Of a stretch of DNA of 33,513 bases, positions 15,704 to 23,200 are shown piece after piece (the first letter of the stretch is position 1; each line of letters opens with the position of its first letter). Position numbers and translations under genes: made by a program. The notes below the pieces were generated by a model, which worked only from the letters and a program-made list of their open reading frames with translations, was not told the origin of the DNA and did not search any database. Origin of the DNA: a bacterium (lineage in GTDB: Bacteria; Bacillota; Clostridia; Lachnospirales; Lachnospiraceae); contig JAUNGE010000039.1 of NCBI GenBank assembly GCA_030524675.1, positions 1-33,513 of the forward strand. Reading direction: 5' to 3'.

Positions 15704-17950
15704 TTATTTATTCTGACTTTTTCGGTAGACACTTGGGGAAACGCCAACCTGTTTTTTGAAGATGCGATAAAAAGTATTGGCAGAACCAAACCCCGATTCC
15801 TGTGCAATCTTTTCATTGCTCCAGTCAGTTTGTTCCAGACATGTTTTGGCGTATACCACCCGCCGTTCTTCCAGATATCCTGCAAATGTCCGTCCCGTCT
15901 GCTCCTTCAAAAAGGAGTAGATGTACTTTTCCGAGATATTCAGTTCCGTGCTGGCAATGTCCGCGTTCAGTTCTGGCCTGTTAAAGTTCTTTTCCATGTA
16001 CTCCAGAATCTGCAGCCGCAGTTTTTCGTTCCGGCTGGCCTTCCTGCCATCGATCAAATCACAGACTTCCATGACTTTATGCTGCATATTCCATAAGCAC
16101 TGCGACAGTTCACAGTTCTGAATCTCGATGCTGGTGTGCATGCTTCCCTCGACAGGAAGAGCCATCTGCTGGCAGACAGAATGGAGTATGAATTGAATCG
16201 CATAGTAAATTTCAAATTTCTGAAATTCATATTTTTCTGGCTCATTTTGGATTTCCTGCCTCATCTCCTGGAATTCTCTTTTAATTCCCTGTCTGTCTGC
16301 GCATAAAATTAGGTCATATAATTTTCGGAAGGAATCCATATGAAAATAATTCTTTTTGGTGTCATACATCAGCTGATAAAATTCAACGCTGCCTTTGTGT
16401 TTGCCGCTGTAGGCATTCACAGTCTGTCTGGCCTGCGCAAACGCCACATTGACTCTGTTCAAATCCGTTTGCTTTCTGCTGATTCCTATCACCAGATTTG
16501 CCTCATAGTCGGTAGATACCATATCACTCACCAGATGCAGCATCTCTTGCAGTGAGGCATCATCCAGTCCGGCATCTGCCGCAATCAGTACAACGGAAAT
16601 ATCACTCTCCGGATGTACCTGAACCATCTTGTTTCTGCACTGTTTTTGAAACAATTCCATGGCGTACAGAAGAATCTGCTGTTTCTGCTCTTGTTCACTT
16701 TGGCCGACACGGAAGATAACAACATAGTATCCATTTTCCTCATAGGAAAACATCTTTTTAAAACGTTCTAGTTGTTCCTGGCTGGAAAATCCCTTGATGA
16801 ACATATTTTCCACCATGATGGCCTGTTTCTGGGCATCTGCAAGCAGCATTTTCATCTCCATCTCATCCTTATCGGATACCAGTTTCAGAATGGATTCCCA
16901 GATATAATCATATTCATTATTTTTGGCTGCCTCAATACCATCCAGCTGTGAAACTTTGTACAGGATTTTGCGAATCGGTTTAAACCAGTGAATCGTCCAC
17001 AGAACTGTCAGGAGGATGGCTACAATGCCGCCCAGAGCCACATAAAACAAGAGAAGCTTTATAATATAGTGCAGCTGTCCATAGATATTGGCCATGGGAT
17101 ATCCTGCAGTAATAGTCAGTCCGCTCTTTAGCTCTTTGTAGCGAAGAAGCCAGTATTTGCTGTTTCCAATCTGTATTTCGCCCTCTTGCATGTTGTTCAT
17201 GGTTTCCAGCTCTTCCCACTCAGCCCCATAACCTACCACATTTTGTCCATTTTTGTCCTGAATCAGCAGCAGTGCATGGTTCCGGTAATCATCGGCCAGA
17301 AGCATATCTATGATTTTCTGTTCGTCGATAATGAATACCAAAAAAGCATTTCTGGCGCCGATTCGGCTGCCTGTCTCCACTGGTTCAATATAAAGCACAG
17401 CATGGTCCAGCTGTACCTCTTTTTGAGAACCATAATAGCGCATATTTTCTATACTTAAATAAGGACTTCGCTCTCCAACACCAAGAATCAGATTTCGGAA
17501 TTCCTCAGCTTTCATATCACCTGCCGTCAAAAATCTTCCATAATAATGGCTGTAATCTTCATCCACCTGGCTTGCTGAGATAAAAAATTGATTTCGCCTG
17601 AAAATCAGAAACGACATGGAGGCAAAATCATAAATATTATGTATGTCAAATAACCGTTGTTTGACATAGCGCATATACAGATATTTTTCACCTGGAAGTT
17701 CTCCCTGAATGCTTGCCAGCCGCAGAAGATGCTCGTCTTCTCCCATCATGGAGGCAATCATGTTCATCTTTTCTATCTGGTTATCTAGGCTGTGGATATT
17801 TTTTTCGAGCTGGCTGACATTTTTGGAAATAGTATACTCTCTGATGTAGCGATAGGTGTTGATTCCAAACGGAATGCAGCAGAGAATGACAACCAGTACA
17901 ACCAGCAGATACCTTGCCAGATATTTCTCAAAAATTTTTCTTTCGTTCAT
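15704..17950 (-). CDS. Transmembrane AraC-family transcription regulator (YesS-like one-component)
   Basis: A 748-residue membrane-anchored regulator. One helix at about 13-33 and another at about 297-320 frame an extracellular sensing region of about 260 residues. This is followed by a cytoplasmic linker (about 325-640) and a C-terminal AraC HTH domain (about 644-748). The HTH domain contains SEKYIYSFLKEQTG and the second helix region SANTFYRIFKKQVGVSPSVYR. The architecture matches B. subtilis YesS-type regulators of polysaccharide-use operons, which sense ligand outside and bind DNA without a separate kinase. There is no receiver domain and no His-kinase motif. GGAG precedes the start. A near-consensus promoter (18047-18075) and a leader terminator-like hairpin (17976-18002) lie upstream. 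It probably controls the downstream SBP-permease-GH3 genes. Confidence 0.9.
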   Translation of the reverse strand: MNERKIFEKYLARYLLVVLVVILCCIPFGINTYRYIREYTISKNVSQLEKNIHSLDNQIEKMNMIASMMGEDEHLLRLASIQGELPGEKYLYMRYVKQRLFDIHNIYDFASMSFLIFRRNQFFISASQVDEDYSHYYGRFLTAGDMKAEEFRNLILGVGERSPYLSIENMRYYGSQKEVQLDHAVLYIEPVETGSRIGARNAFLVFIIDEQKIIDMLLADDYRNHALLLIQDKNGQNVVGYGAEWEELETMNNMQEGEIQIGNSKYWLLRYKELKSGLTITAGYPMANIYGQLHYIIKLLLFYVALGGIVAILLTVLWTIHWFKPIRKILYKVSQLDGIEAAKNNEYDYIWESILKLVSDKDEMEMKMLLADAQKQAIMVENMFIKGFSSQEQLERFKKMFSYEENGYYVVIFRVGQSEQEQKQQILLYAMELFQKQCRNKMVQVHPESDISVVLIAADAGLDDASLQEMLHLVSDMVSTDYEANLVIGISRKQTDLNRVNVAFAQARQTVNAYSGKHKGSVEFYQLMYDTKKNYFHMDSFRKLYDLILCADRQGIKREFQEMRQEIQNEPEKYEFQKFEIYYAIQFILHSVCQQMALPVEGSMHTSIEIQNCELSQCLWNMQHKVMEVCDLIDGRKASRNEKLRLQILEYMEKNFNRPELNADIASTELNISEKYIYSFLKEQTGRTFAGYLEERRVVYAKTCLEQTDWSNEKIAQESGFGSANTFYRIFKKQVGVSPSVYRKSQNK

Positions 17951-17975
17951 GCTTTACTCCATTATCTTGTTGCTC

Positions 17976-18002
17976 AAAAATTCCCCACTTTTACAGGGGG
18001 AA
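17976..18002 (-). terminator. Terminator-like hairpin in the leader of the AraC regulator
   Basis: On the minus strand TTCCCC (18002-17997) pairs with GGGGAA (17986-17981) and is followed by TTTTT (17980-17976). It lies between the promoter (start point near 18040) and the start codon at 17950. No other minus-strand gene lies just upstream, so it fits a transcription attenuator. The preceding GGGA within the leader could pair with the 5' arm as an alternative fold. Confidence 0.6.
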
Positions 18003-18046
18003 AGTTCCAATAAATCCCATATTTCTACCTGGCTTCTGCCGTTTCG

Positions 18047-18075
18047 ATTGTACATGATAATACTATGTTTGTCAA
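18047..18075 (-). promoter_or_regulatory. Near-consensus sigma-A promoter for the AraC regulator
   Basis: TTGACA (18075-18070), a 17-bp spacer, then TACAAT (18052-18047), read on the minus strand. It is one of the best promoter matches in the window and lies in the 312-base divergent gap (17951-18262). Confidence 0.85.
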
Positions 18076-18152
18076 ATAGAACTGCGCCAAAACCAGAATC
18101 CATCCCCATCTTCGGTTCATTATGGGTTCTTATGTTTTTTGCTAAGATTTAT

Positions 18153-18177
18153 CTATTTTCAATATAACTATTTTCAA
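18153..18177 (+). promoter_or_regulatory. Direct repeat CTATTTTCAA x2, probable AraC-type operator
   Basis: Exact 10-base direct repeats at 18153-18162 and 18168-18177 (15-bp period). The second covers the position where a -35 would lie for the extended -10 at 18184-18192. Direct repeats abutting -35 are the usual arrangement for AraC-family activators, so autoregulation by the cupin-AraC protein is plausible. Confidence 0.5.
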
Positions 18178-18183
18178 GGGATA

Positions 18184-18192
18184 TGCTATAAT
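18184..18192 (+). promoter_or_regulatory. Extended -10 promoter for the cupin-AraC gene
   Basis: TGCTATAAT is a perfect extended -10 (TGn plus TATAAT). There is no -35 at the right distance. The leader up to ATG 18263 contains TACCTG/CAGGTA inverted arms (18207-18212, 18237-18242). Confidence 0.75.
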
Positions 18193-18262
18193 ACGGATAG
18201 GTACTATACCTGCGCATCTGGTTTCTGCGTGCACTACAGGTAAGGATAAAGGGAGAGATACT

Positions 18263-19258
18263 ATGATAAAATATCTGGATGGAGTGATTGAGACAGTATA
18301 TTACAAAGATATGGAAGGGGTTTGTCTTTATATCAACGATTCCACTGTGGACTATCCGCTTCACTGGCATAGTGCGGTTGAAATTATTATGCCGTATGAG
18401 AATTGCTACACTGTCACGATAAATGGACAATCTACTGTATTAAAAGAGGGAGATATCTGCATCATTCCTCCTGGGGTTCTGCATATTCTGACTTCACCGA
18501 ACACGCCTGGAAGGCGTCTGATTCTGCTCTTGGATGCGGATATTTTGTACCGTATGAAAAACATGGATTTTCTGATTCCGAGATTGATGCCGTTCACAGT
18601 GATTTCGGCATATTCTGAGGACACATCGAAAGATACATCTGAGCATGGAACAGAAAATAAAGTGAAAAATGAAGCAGGGAGTGAAGCGGCAGTTGCAGCC
18701 CCAAAAAACGAAAGAGACGCTAAAGTGGATTTGCAGAAAAAGCTGTCCGCTATGCTGAATGAGGCCGTGAGAGAGTACCAGTATCTGGATCCGTTTGCGT
18801 CGGCTGTGGTGTGTTCTATTGTGATTCGTTTTTTGGCGACGGTTGGGCGCTATCAGATGGACCATGAGATGTCTGAGCGGATTGTGGTAGCAGAAAACAG
18901 GGAAATGAGAAAAAATGAGTATATGGAGAAAATTATGCAAGTCTGCGAATACCTGACAGAGCACTGTACGGAAGAGGTGGATATCGATGAAATTTCTGCC
19001 ATGGTGGGATTTAGCTCCTATCATTTTCAGCGCCTTTTTAAGCAGGTGATGAATATTTCCTGTCACAAGTATCTGATGCAGCGGCGTCTGGATTATGCGG
19101 AGCAGTTACTGTTAAAACCATCTGTTTCGGTTACGGATGCGGCGATGCAGTCTGGATTCAACAGCATTGCGACATTTAACCGGATTTTTAAGACAGAGAA
19201 AGGATGCACGCCTTCGGAATTTAAGAAATTGAATAAATCTATGAAATACGATTCCTGA
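18263..19258 (+). CDS. AraC-family regulator with N-terminal cupin sensor
   Basis: A 331-residue cytoplasmic regulator. The cupin domain (about 20-115) has HWHSAVE (H34, H36, E40) and IIPPGVLH (H74), the pattern used to bind sugar effectors. The two AraC helix-turn-helix units lie at about 238-259 (IDEISAMVGFSSYHFQRLF) and 288-311, ending in GCTPSEFKKL. A charged low-complexity insert (about 118-156, rich in E, K, S and A) separates sensor and DNA-binding parts. AAAGGGAGA precedes the start. It lies just upstream of galactokinase on the same strand and divergent from the transmembrane AraC regulator, so either the galactokinase gene or the divergent locus may be its target. Confidence 0.9.
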   Translation: MIKYLDGVIETVYYKDMEGVCLYINDSTVDYPLHWHSAVEIIMPYENCYTVTINGQSTVLKEGDICIIPPGVLHILTSPNTPGRRLILLLDADILYRMKNMDFLIPRLMPFTVISAYSEDTSKDTSEHGTENKVKNEAGSEAAVAAPKNERDAKVDLQKKLSAMLNEAVREYQYLDPFASAVVCSIVIRFLATVGRYQMDHEMSERIVVAENREMRKNEYMEKIMQVCEYLTEHCTEEVDIDEISAMVGFSSYHFQRLFKQVMNISCHKYLMQRRLDYAEQLLLKPSVSVTDAAMQSGFNSIATFNRIFKTEKGCTPSEFKKLNKSMKYDS

Positions 19259-19334
19259 GAGATGGGACAGAGAACCGGAAGTCAAAAGTGTAGAAAAAGA
19301 CAGGGAAAAGCGTAAGGAAAACATAAAGTTTCAG

Positions 19335-19363
19335 TTGTGGCAGCAGGCTTTTTCTGCTATGAT
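19335..19363 (+). promoter_or_regulatory. Promoter for galactokinase
   Basis: TTGTGG (19335-19340), 17 bp, TATGAT (19358-19363), with an extended TGC just before the -10. It lies 40 bases before the start codon, so galactokinase need not depend on read-through from the regulator gene. Confidence 0.75.
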
Positions 19364-19402
19364 ATACAATGAATACAGGGAAAATAAAGGAGGAATCCAA
19401 TC

Positions 19403-20695
19403 ATGAAATTGGAAGAGTTAAAGAAAGTTCTGCACTCTGATAAGGCAAAGGCGCTTTTTTGCCAGATGTATGGAAGCCAGGGGGAAGAGAATACAGCCAG
19501 ATACGAGGCAGTAGCGGAGGGCTTTCAGAAGAAATTCGGTGACAGGGATATGCTGCTGTTCAGCTCACCAGGGCGCACCGAGATCAGCGGAAACCACACA
19601 GACCATAATCACGGAAAAGTTTTGGCGGGCAGCATCAACTTAGACTGCGTCGGCGCTGCTGCAAAGAATGATTCCGGAATTGTACATATTATCAGCGCTA
19701 CCTACGATCAGGATTTTTCTATCAAGGTGGAAGACCTGAAGCCGAGCGCAAAGATGGCAGGAACGATTGACCTGACAAAAGGAATCTTGGAAGGATTTCT
19801 GGAAAGAGGCTATCAGATCGGCGGATTCGATGCCTATATCACCAGCAATGTTATTAGTGCGGCCGGCGTCAGCTCTTCCGCATCGTATGAGATGCTGATT
19901 TGTTCTATTTTAAATGTGCTGTACAATGATGGACAGATGGATGTGGTAGATTATGCACACATCGGAAAATTCTCTGAGAACCGTTACTGGAACAAGCAGT
20001 CTGGCCTTCTGGACCAGATGGCATGTGCAGTGGGCGGTCTGATTACGATTGATTTCAAAAACCCGAATGCTCCGAAGGTGGAGAAGATTGATTTTGATTT
20101 CAGCGCACAGAACCACAGCCTGATTATTGTGCAGACCGGAAAAGGCCATGCAGATTTGAGCGCGGATTATTCTTCCGTTCCAAATGAGATGAAGGCAGTC
20201 GCCGCATATTTTGGAAAAGAAGTGCTGGCAGAAGTGGACGAGAAGGAGGTTCTGGCAAACCTCACAAAAATCCGCAAAAAGACCGGCGACAGAGCCGTTC
20301 TGCGTGCATTGCATTTCTATGAGGAGAACAAGAGAGTCGATGCGGAAGTAAAGGCATTGAAAGAGAATGACTTTGCTGCATTTTTGCAGAATATCACTGC
20401 ATCCGGAAATTCCTCCTGGAAATGGCTGCAGAACTGCTATACCAACCAGGCGCCGCAGGAACAGGGAATCACAGTGACACTGGCTCTGACCGAGATGTTC
20501 ATTCAGGAAAAGCAGAAAGGCGCGTGCCGTGTGCATGGCGGCGGTTTTGCCGGAGTCATTATGGCAATGCTTCCAAATGAACTGGTAGATGAGTATGTTG
20601 CATATATCGAGTCTTATGCCGGAAAAGGCAGCGCGTACCGCATGATGATTCGCCCATATGGTTCCTTCTGCGTGAGCAAGATGCTGGAGGCATAA
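19403..20695 (+). CDS. galK: Galactokinase
   Basis: Phosphorylates galactose to galactose 1-phosphate in the cytoplasm (Leloir pathway, GHMP kinase family). The 430 residues contain the galactokinase signature GRTEISGNHTDHNHG (57-71), the ATP-binding motif SAAGVSSSASYE (152-163) and the KQSGLLDQMACAVGG region with probable catalytic D204. Motif 3, VHGGGFAGVIMAM, lies near the C-terminus. The protein is somewhat longer than many bacterial GalK of roughly 390 residues, as is common in Clostridia. AAAGGAGGAA precedes the start. galT and galE are absent nearby. A copy of the dispersed repeat begins one base after the stop codon, before the terminator. Confidence 0.94.
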   Translation: MKLEELKKVLHSDKAKALFCQMYGSQGEENTARYEAVAEGFQKKFGDRDMLLFSSPGRTEISGNHTDHNHGKVLAGSINLDCVGAAAKNDSGIVHIISATYDQDFSIKVEDLKPSAKMAGTIDLTKGILEGFLERGYQIGGFDAYITSNVISAAGVSSSASYEMLICSILNVLYNDGQMDVVDYAHIGKFSENRYWNKQSGLLDQMACAVGGLITIDFKNPNAPKVEKIDFDFSAQNHSLIIVQTGKGHADLSADYSSVPNEMKAVAAYFGKEVLAEVDEKEVLANLTKIRKKTGDRAVLRALHFYEENKRVDAEVKALKENDFAAFLQNITASGNSSWKWLQNCYTNQAPQEQGITVTLALTEMFIQEKQKGACRVHGGGFAGVIMAMLPNELVDEYVAYIESYAGKGSAYRMMIRPYGSFCVSKMLEA

Positions 20696-20696
20696 T

Positions 20697-20799
20697 TACT
20701 ATGAAAGTCTCGTCAAGCGGCCAGGCGGCAGGGGTGCTTGCACACCAAGCCGAATGGACATTTGACGAGCAAGGAAGTATGAGCAAAAAAGGACAGCGT
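20697..20799 (+). repeat. Dispersed repeat, copy C (103 bp)
   Basis: The reverse complement of 3138-3240 with a single mismatch (GAA for GAC), inserted between the galK stop codon and its terminator. Just beyond, 20799-20819 resembles the far end of the 141-bp core (GTTAG, CATGTC and TTA in register), as if the middle of the element had been deleted. Confidence 0.9.
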
Positions 20800-20802
20800 T
20801 AG
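20701..20802 (+). CDS. Putative 33-residue repeat-encoded peptide
   Basis: The frame of copy C reads MKVSSSGQAAGVLAH and continues to SKKGQR before TAG at 20800-20802. A GGAGG inside the 3' end of galK (20686-20690) lies ten bases before the ATG, and the ATG is five bases after the galK stop. Re-initiation or coupled translation is therefore possible. No family is recognised, and a chance frame in a non-coding repeat cannot be excluded. Confidence 0.35.
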   Translation: MKVSSSGQAAGVLAHQAEWTFDEQGSMSKKGQR

Positions 20803-20820
20803 CAGGCATGTCCGCTTAGG

Positions 20821-20868
20821 AAACGAAGAGACGGAGAGAAGGAAGAAGGATGTCTTCTCTTCGTTTTT
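20821..20868 (+). terminator. Terminator downstream of galK
   Basis: AAACGAAGAGA (20821-20831) pairs perfectly with TCTCTTCGTTT (20856-20866), and a T-rich tail follows. The 24-base loop is purine-rich. Confidence 0.85.
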
Positions 20869-20939
20869 ATTTATTATAAAATCACTTAATAAAACAATAT
20901 TGATAAGTAAAACTAATAATAAACAATAATTTTTTTTAA

Positions 20940-20969
20940 CTGGAAACTGCATAGCAGCTGGTATATAAT
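20940..20969 (+). promoter_or_regulatory. Promoter of the IMP cyclohydrolase/AICAR formyltransferase pair
   Basis: TATAAT at 20964-20969 with CTGGAA at 20940-20945, an 18-bp spacing. A small hairpin GCAGTTT/AAACTGC (20996-21002, 21007-21013) lies in the leader just before AAGGAGGA. The gene-free stretch 20696-21036 otherwise holds only repeat copy C and the galK terminator. I see no purine riboswitch and no clear PurR box. Confidence 0.65.
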
Positions 20970-21036
20970 AAAATAAACACTGGAAATGCCACAGAGCAGT
21001 TTTTTTAAACTGCCATCAACACAAGGAGGAATCGAG

Positions 21037-21750
21037 ATGGAAGTATTATCTATCGAAAAAGAATTGAAGGAAAATGCATACCCAGGCCGCGGTATTATCA
21101 TTGGAAAGACACCGGACGGCACAAAAGCGGTGACAGCATACTTCATTATGGGCCGCAGCAGCAACAGCCGCAATCGTGTATTTGTGGAAGACGGGGAGGG
21201 AATCCGCACGCAGGCGTTTGATCCATCCAAGCTGGAAGACCCGAGCTTGATTATCTATGCTCCTGTGCGTGTCCTGGGAAATAAGACGATTGTCACCAAT
21301 GGCGACCAGACAGATACCATCTATGAGGGGATGGACCATCAGATGACATTTGAGCAGTCTCTCAGAAGCCGTGAATTTGAGCCGGACGGCCCAAACTACA
21401 CGCCTCGTATTTCCGGTATTATGCATATTGAAAACGGCAAATATAATTATGCAATGTCCATCTTAAAGAGTGAGAACGGAAGACCGGAATCCTGCTGCCG
21501 CTATACGTTCGCATACGAGAATCCGATTGCCGGTGAGGGACATTTTATCCACACATACCGCTGCGATGGCAACCCGCTGCCGAGTTTTGAAGGAGAGCCA
21601 AAGCGCATTGGCATGTTGGACGATATGGAAACCTTCACAAAACTCCTCTGGGAGAGCTTAAACGAGGACAATAAAGTTTCTCTGTTTGTGCGTTACATTG
21701 ACATTGCGACAGGCAAATATGAGACAGCTATTCTGAACAAGAATCAGTAA
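21037..21750 (+). CDS. purO: IMP cyclohydrolase (PurO-like, stand-alone)
   Basis: Catalyses ring closure of FAICAR to IMP, the last step of de novo purine synthesis. The 237 residues start [19 protein letters not shown] and contain '[31 protein letters not shown]', which is recognisable as the IMP_cyclohyd family typified by archaeal PurO, not the PurH cyclohydrolase domain. The start at 21037 is chosen because AAGGAGGA lies seven bases upstream; an in-frame ATG at 20986 would translate the leader hairpin. It lies 23 bases before the AICAR formyltransferase gene, the enzyme for the preceding step, in an evident two-gene operon. The gene symbol is by family analogy. Confidence 0.88.
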   Translation: MEVLSIEKELKENAYPGRGIIIGKTPDGTKAVTAYFIMGRSSNSRNRVFVEDGEGIRTQAFDPSKLEDPSLIIYAPVRVLGNKTIVTNGDQTDTIYEGMDHQMTFEQSLRSREFEPDGPNYTPRISGIMHIENGKYNYAMSILKSENGRPESCCRYTFAYENPIAGEGHFIHTYRCDGNPLPSFEGEPKRIGMLDDMETFTKLLWESLNEDNKVSLFVRYIDIATGKYETAILNKNQ

Positions 21751-21773
21751 GCAGATATGAAAATAGGAGAAAA

Positions 21774-22955
21774 ATGATGAACGAATTAGCGTTAAAATAT
21801 GGCTGTAACCCCAATCAGAAACCGTCCCGCATTTTTATGAGCAACGGAAAAGACCTGCCGCTGACCGTGCTGTGCGGCAAACCTGGATATATCAATTTTT
21901 TGGATGCTTTAAACGGCTGGCAGTTGGTAAAAGAGCTGAAGAAAGCAACCGGACTTCCGGCGGCCACTTCCTTCAAGCATGTTTCCCCAGCAGGCGCCGC
22001 AGTGGGACTTCCTCTGACAGAGACCTTAAAGAAAATTTACTGGGTGGACGATATGGGTGAGCTGTCCCCTCTGGCAAGCGCATATGCGAGAGCAAGAGGC
22101 GCAGACCGCATGTCCTCCTTTGGTGATTTTATTGCCTTATCCGATGTCTGTGACACAGACACTGCGAGAATTATCAAGCGCGAGGTATCTGATGGTGTGA
22201 TTGCACCAGGATATGAGCCGGAGGCACTGGAAATTTTAAAATCCAAGAAAAATGGCAATTACAATGTCATTCAGATTGACCCAGAGTATGTGCCGGAGGA
22301 AATCGAGAGAAAGCAGGTCTACGGCGTGACATTTGAGCAGGGCCGCAACGAGCTGGATATCAACGAGGAGCTGCTTTCCAACATTGTGACAGAGAACAAG
22401 GAACTGCCAGAAGAGGCAAAGAGAGATTTGATGATTTCTCTGATTACTCTGAAATACACCCAGTCCAACTCGGTATGCTATGTAAAAGACGGACAGGCCA
22501 TTGGCGTGGGCGCAGGACAGCAGTCCAGAGTACACTGTACCAGACTGGCAGGACAGAAAGCGGACAACTGGTGGCTGCGTCAGGCGCCGCAGGTATTGTC
22601 TCTTCCGTTCGTGGATGGCATCAAGCGCGCAGACCGCGACAATGCGATTGATGTGTACATTGGTGAGGAGTACATGGATGTTCTGGCAGACGGTGCATGG
22701 GAGAAAACATTCAAGGTAAAACCGCCAGTATTTACAAGAGAAGAGAAGCGCGCATGGCTGGATAAGATGACAGGTGTAGCGCTGGGCTCGGATGCTTTCT
22801 TCCCATTCGGCGACAACATCGAGCGTGCAAAAAAGAGCGGCGTCGCTTACATTGCAGAGCCAGGCGGTTCCGTGCGCGACGACCAAGTAATCGAGACGTG
22901 TGACAAGTATCAGATGGTGATGGCGTTCACTGGAATTCGTCTGTTCCACCACTAA
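21774..22955 (+). CDS. purH: AICAR formyltransferase (single-domain PurH type)
   Basis: Transfers the formyl group of 10-formyl-tetrahydrofolate to AICAR to give FAICAR, the penultimate step to IMP. The 393 residues correspond to the transformylase part of PurH without the N-terminal cyclohydrolase domain. Visible motifs are [13 protein letters not shown] (K68 and H69, the catalytic pair), [20 protein letters not shown], and the closing run [13 protein letters not shown] through AEPGGSVRD to [19 protein letters not shown] precedes a double ATG (21774 and 21777), so the start is certain to within one codon. The partner cyclohydrolase immediately upstream supplies the missing activity. Terminator at 23068-23105. 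Confidence 0.93.
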   Translation: MMNELALKYGCNPNQKPSRIFMSNGKDLPLTVLCGKPGYINFLDALNGWQLVKELKKATGLPAATSFKHVSPAGAAVGLPLTETLKKIYWVDDMGELSPLASAYARARGADRMSSFGDFIALSDVCDTDTARIIKREVSDGVIAPGYEPEALEILKSKKNGNYNVIQIDPEYVPEEIERKQVYGVTFEQGRNELDINEELLSNIVTENKELPEEAKRDLMISLITLKYTQSNSVCYVKDGQAIGVGAGQQSRVHCTRLAGQKADNWWLRQAPQVLSLPFVDGIKRADRDNAIDVYIGEEYMDVLADGAWEKTFKVKPPVFTREEKRAWLDKMTGVALGSDAFFPFGDNIERAKKSGVAYIAEPGGSVRDDQVIETCDKYQMVMAFTGIRLFHH

Positions 22956-23029
22956 TCAGATACTTGCAGATGGGAACATGTAAAAACACCATCAAGAATG
23001 GACGAATCAAGTAAAGGCCGAATAGGCAA

Positions 23030-23077
23030 AATAAGAAAAAGTCAGAATAGGAAAAAGTCAGAATAAGAAAAAGTCAG
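23030..23077 (+). repeat. Three 16-bp tandem repeats before the purH terminator
   Basis: AATAAGAAAAAGTCAG, AATAGGAAAAAGTCAG and AATAAGAAAAAGTCAG in direct succession. The last ten bases of each unit equal the 5' arm of the following terminator. Confidence 0.95.
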
Positions 23078-23105
23078 GGCGACAGAATGTTGTTCTGGCT
23101 TTTTT
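23068..23105 (+). terminator. Terminator of the purine operon
   Basis: AAAAAGTCAG (23068-23077) pairs with CTGGCTTTTT (23095-23104) through ten pairs including one G-T, with an inner CAGAA/TTCTG stem, ending in six T. Confidence 0.85.
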
Positions 23106-23137
23106 GAATTAGAAAATATGATACAAAAATGCAAGTC

Positions 23138-23166
23138 TTGCAATGTTTCTTTATTCGAGGTAAGAT
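23138..23166 (+). promoter_or_regulatory. Promoter for the MATE/fucosidase pair
   Basis: TTGCAA (23138-23143), exactly 17 bp, TAAGAT (23161-23166), 35 bases before the MATE start codon. Confidence 0.7.
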
Positions 23167-23200
23167 AAAAGGAATAACGAATAAAAAGGTGGGAAAAGAG

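Noticed and set aside
20940-21036. Purine riboswitch or PurR box upstream of the purine genes
   Set aside because: No recognisable purine aptamer core or clear PurR box; only a small hairpin near the ribosome site.
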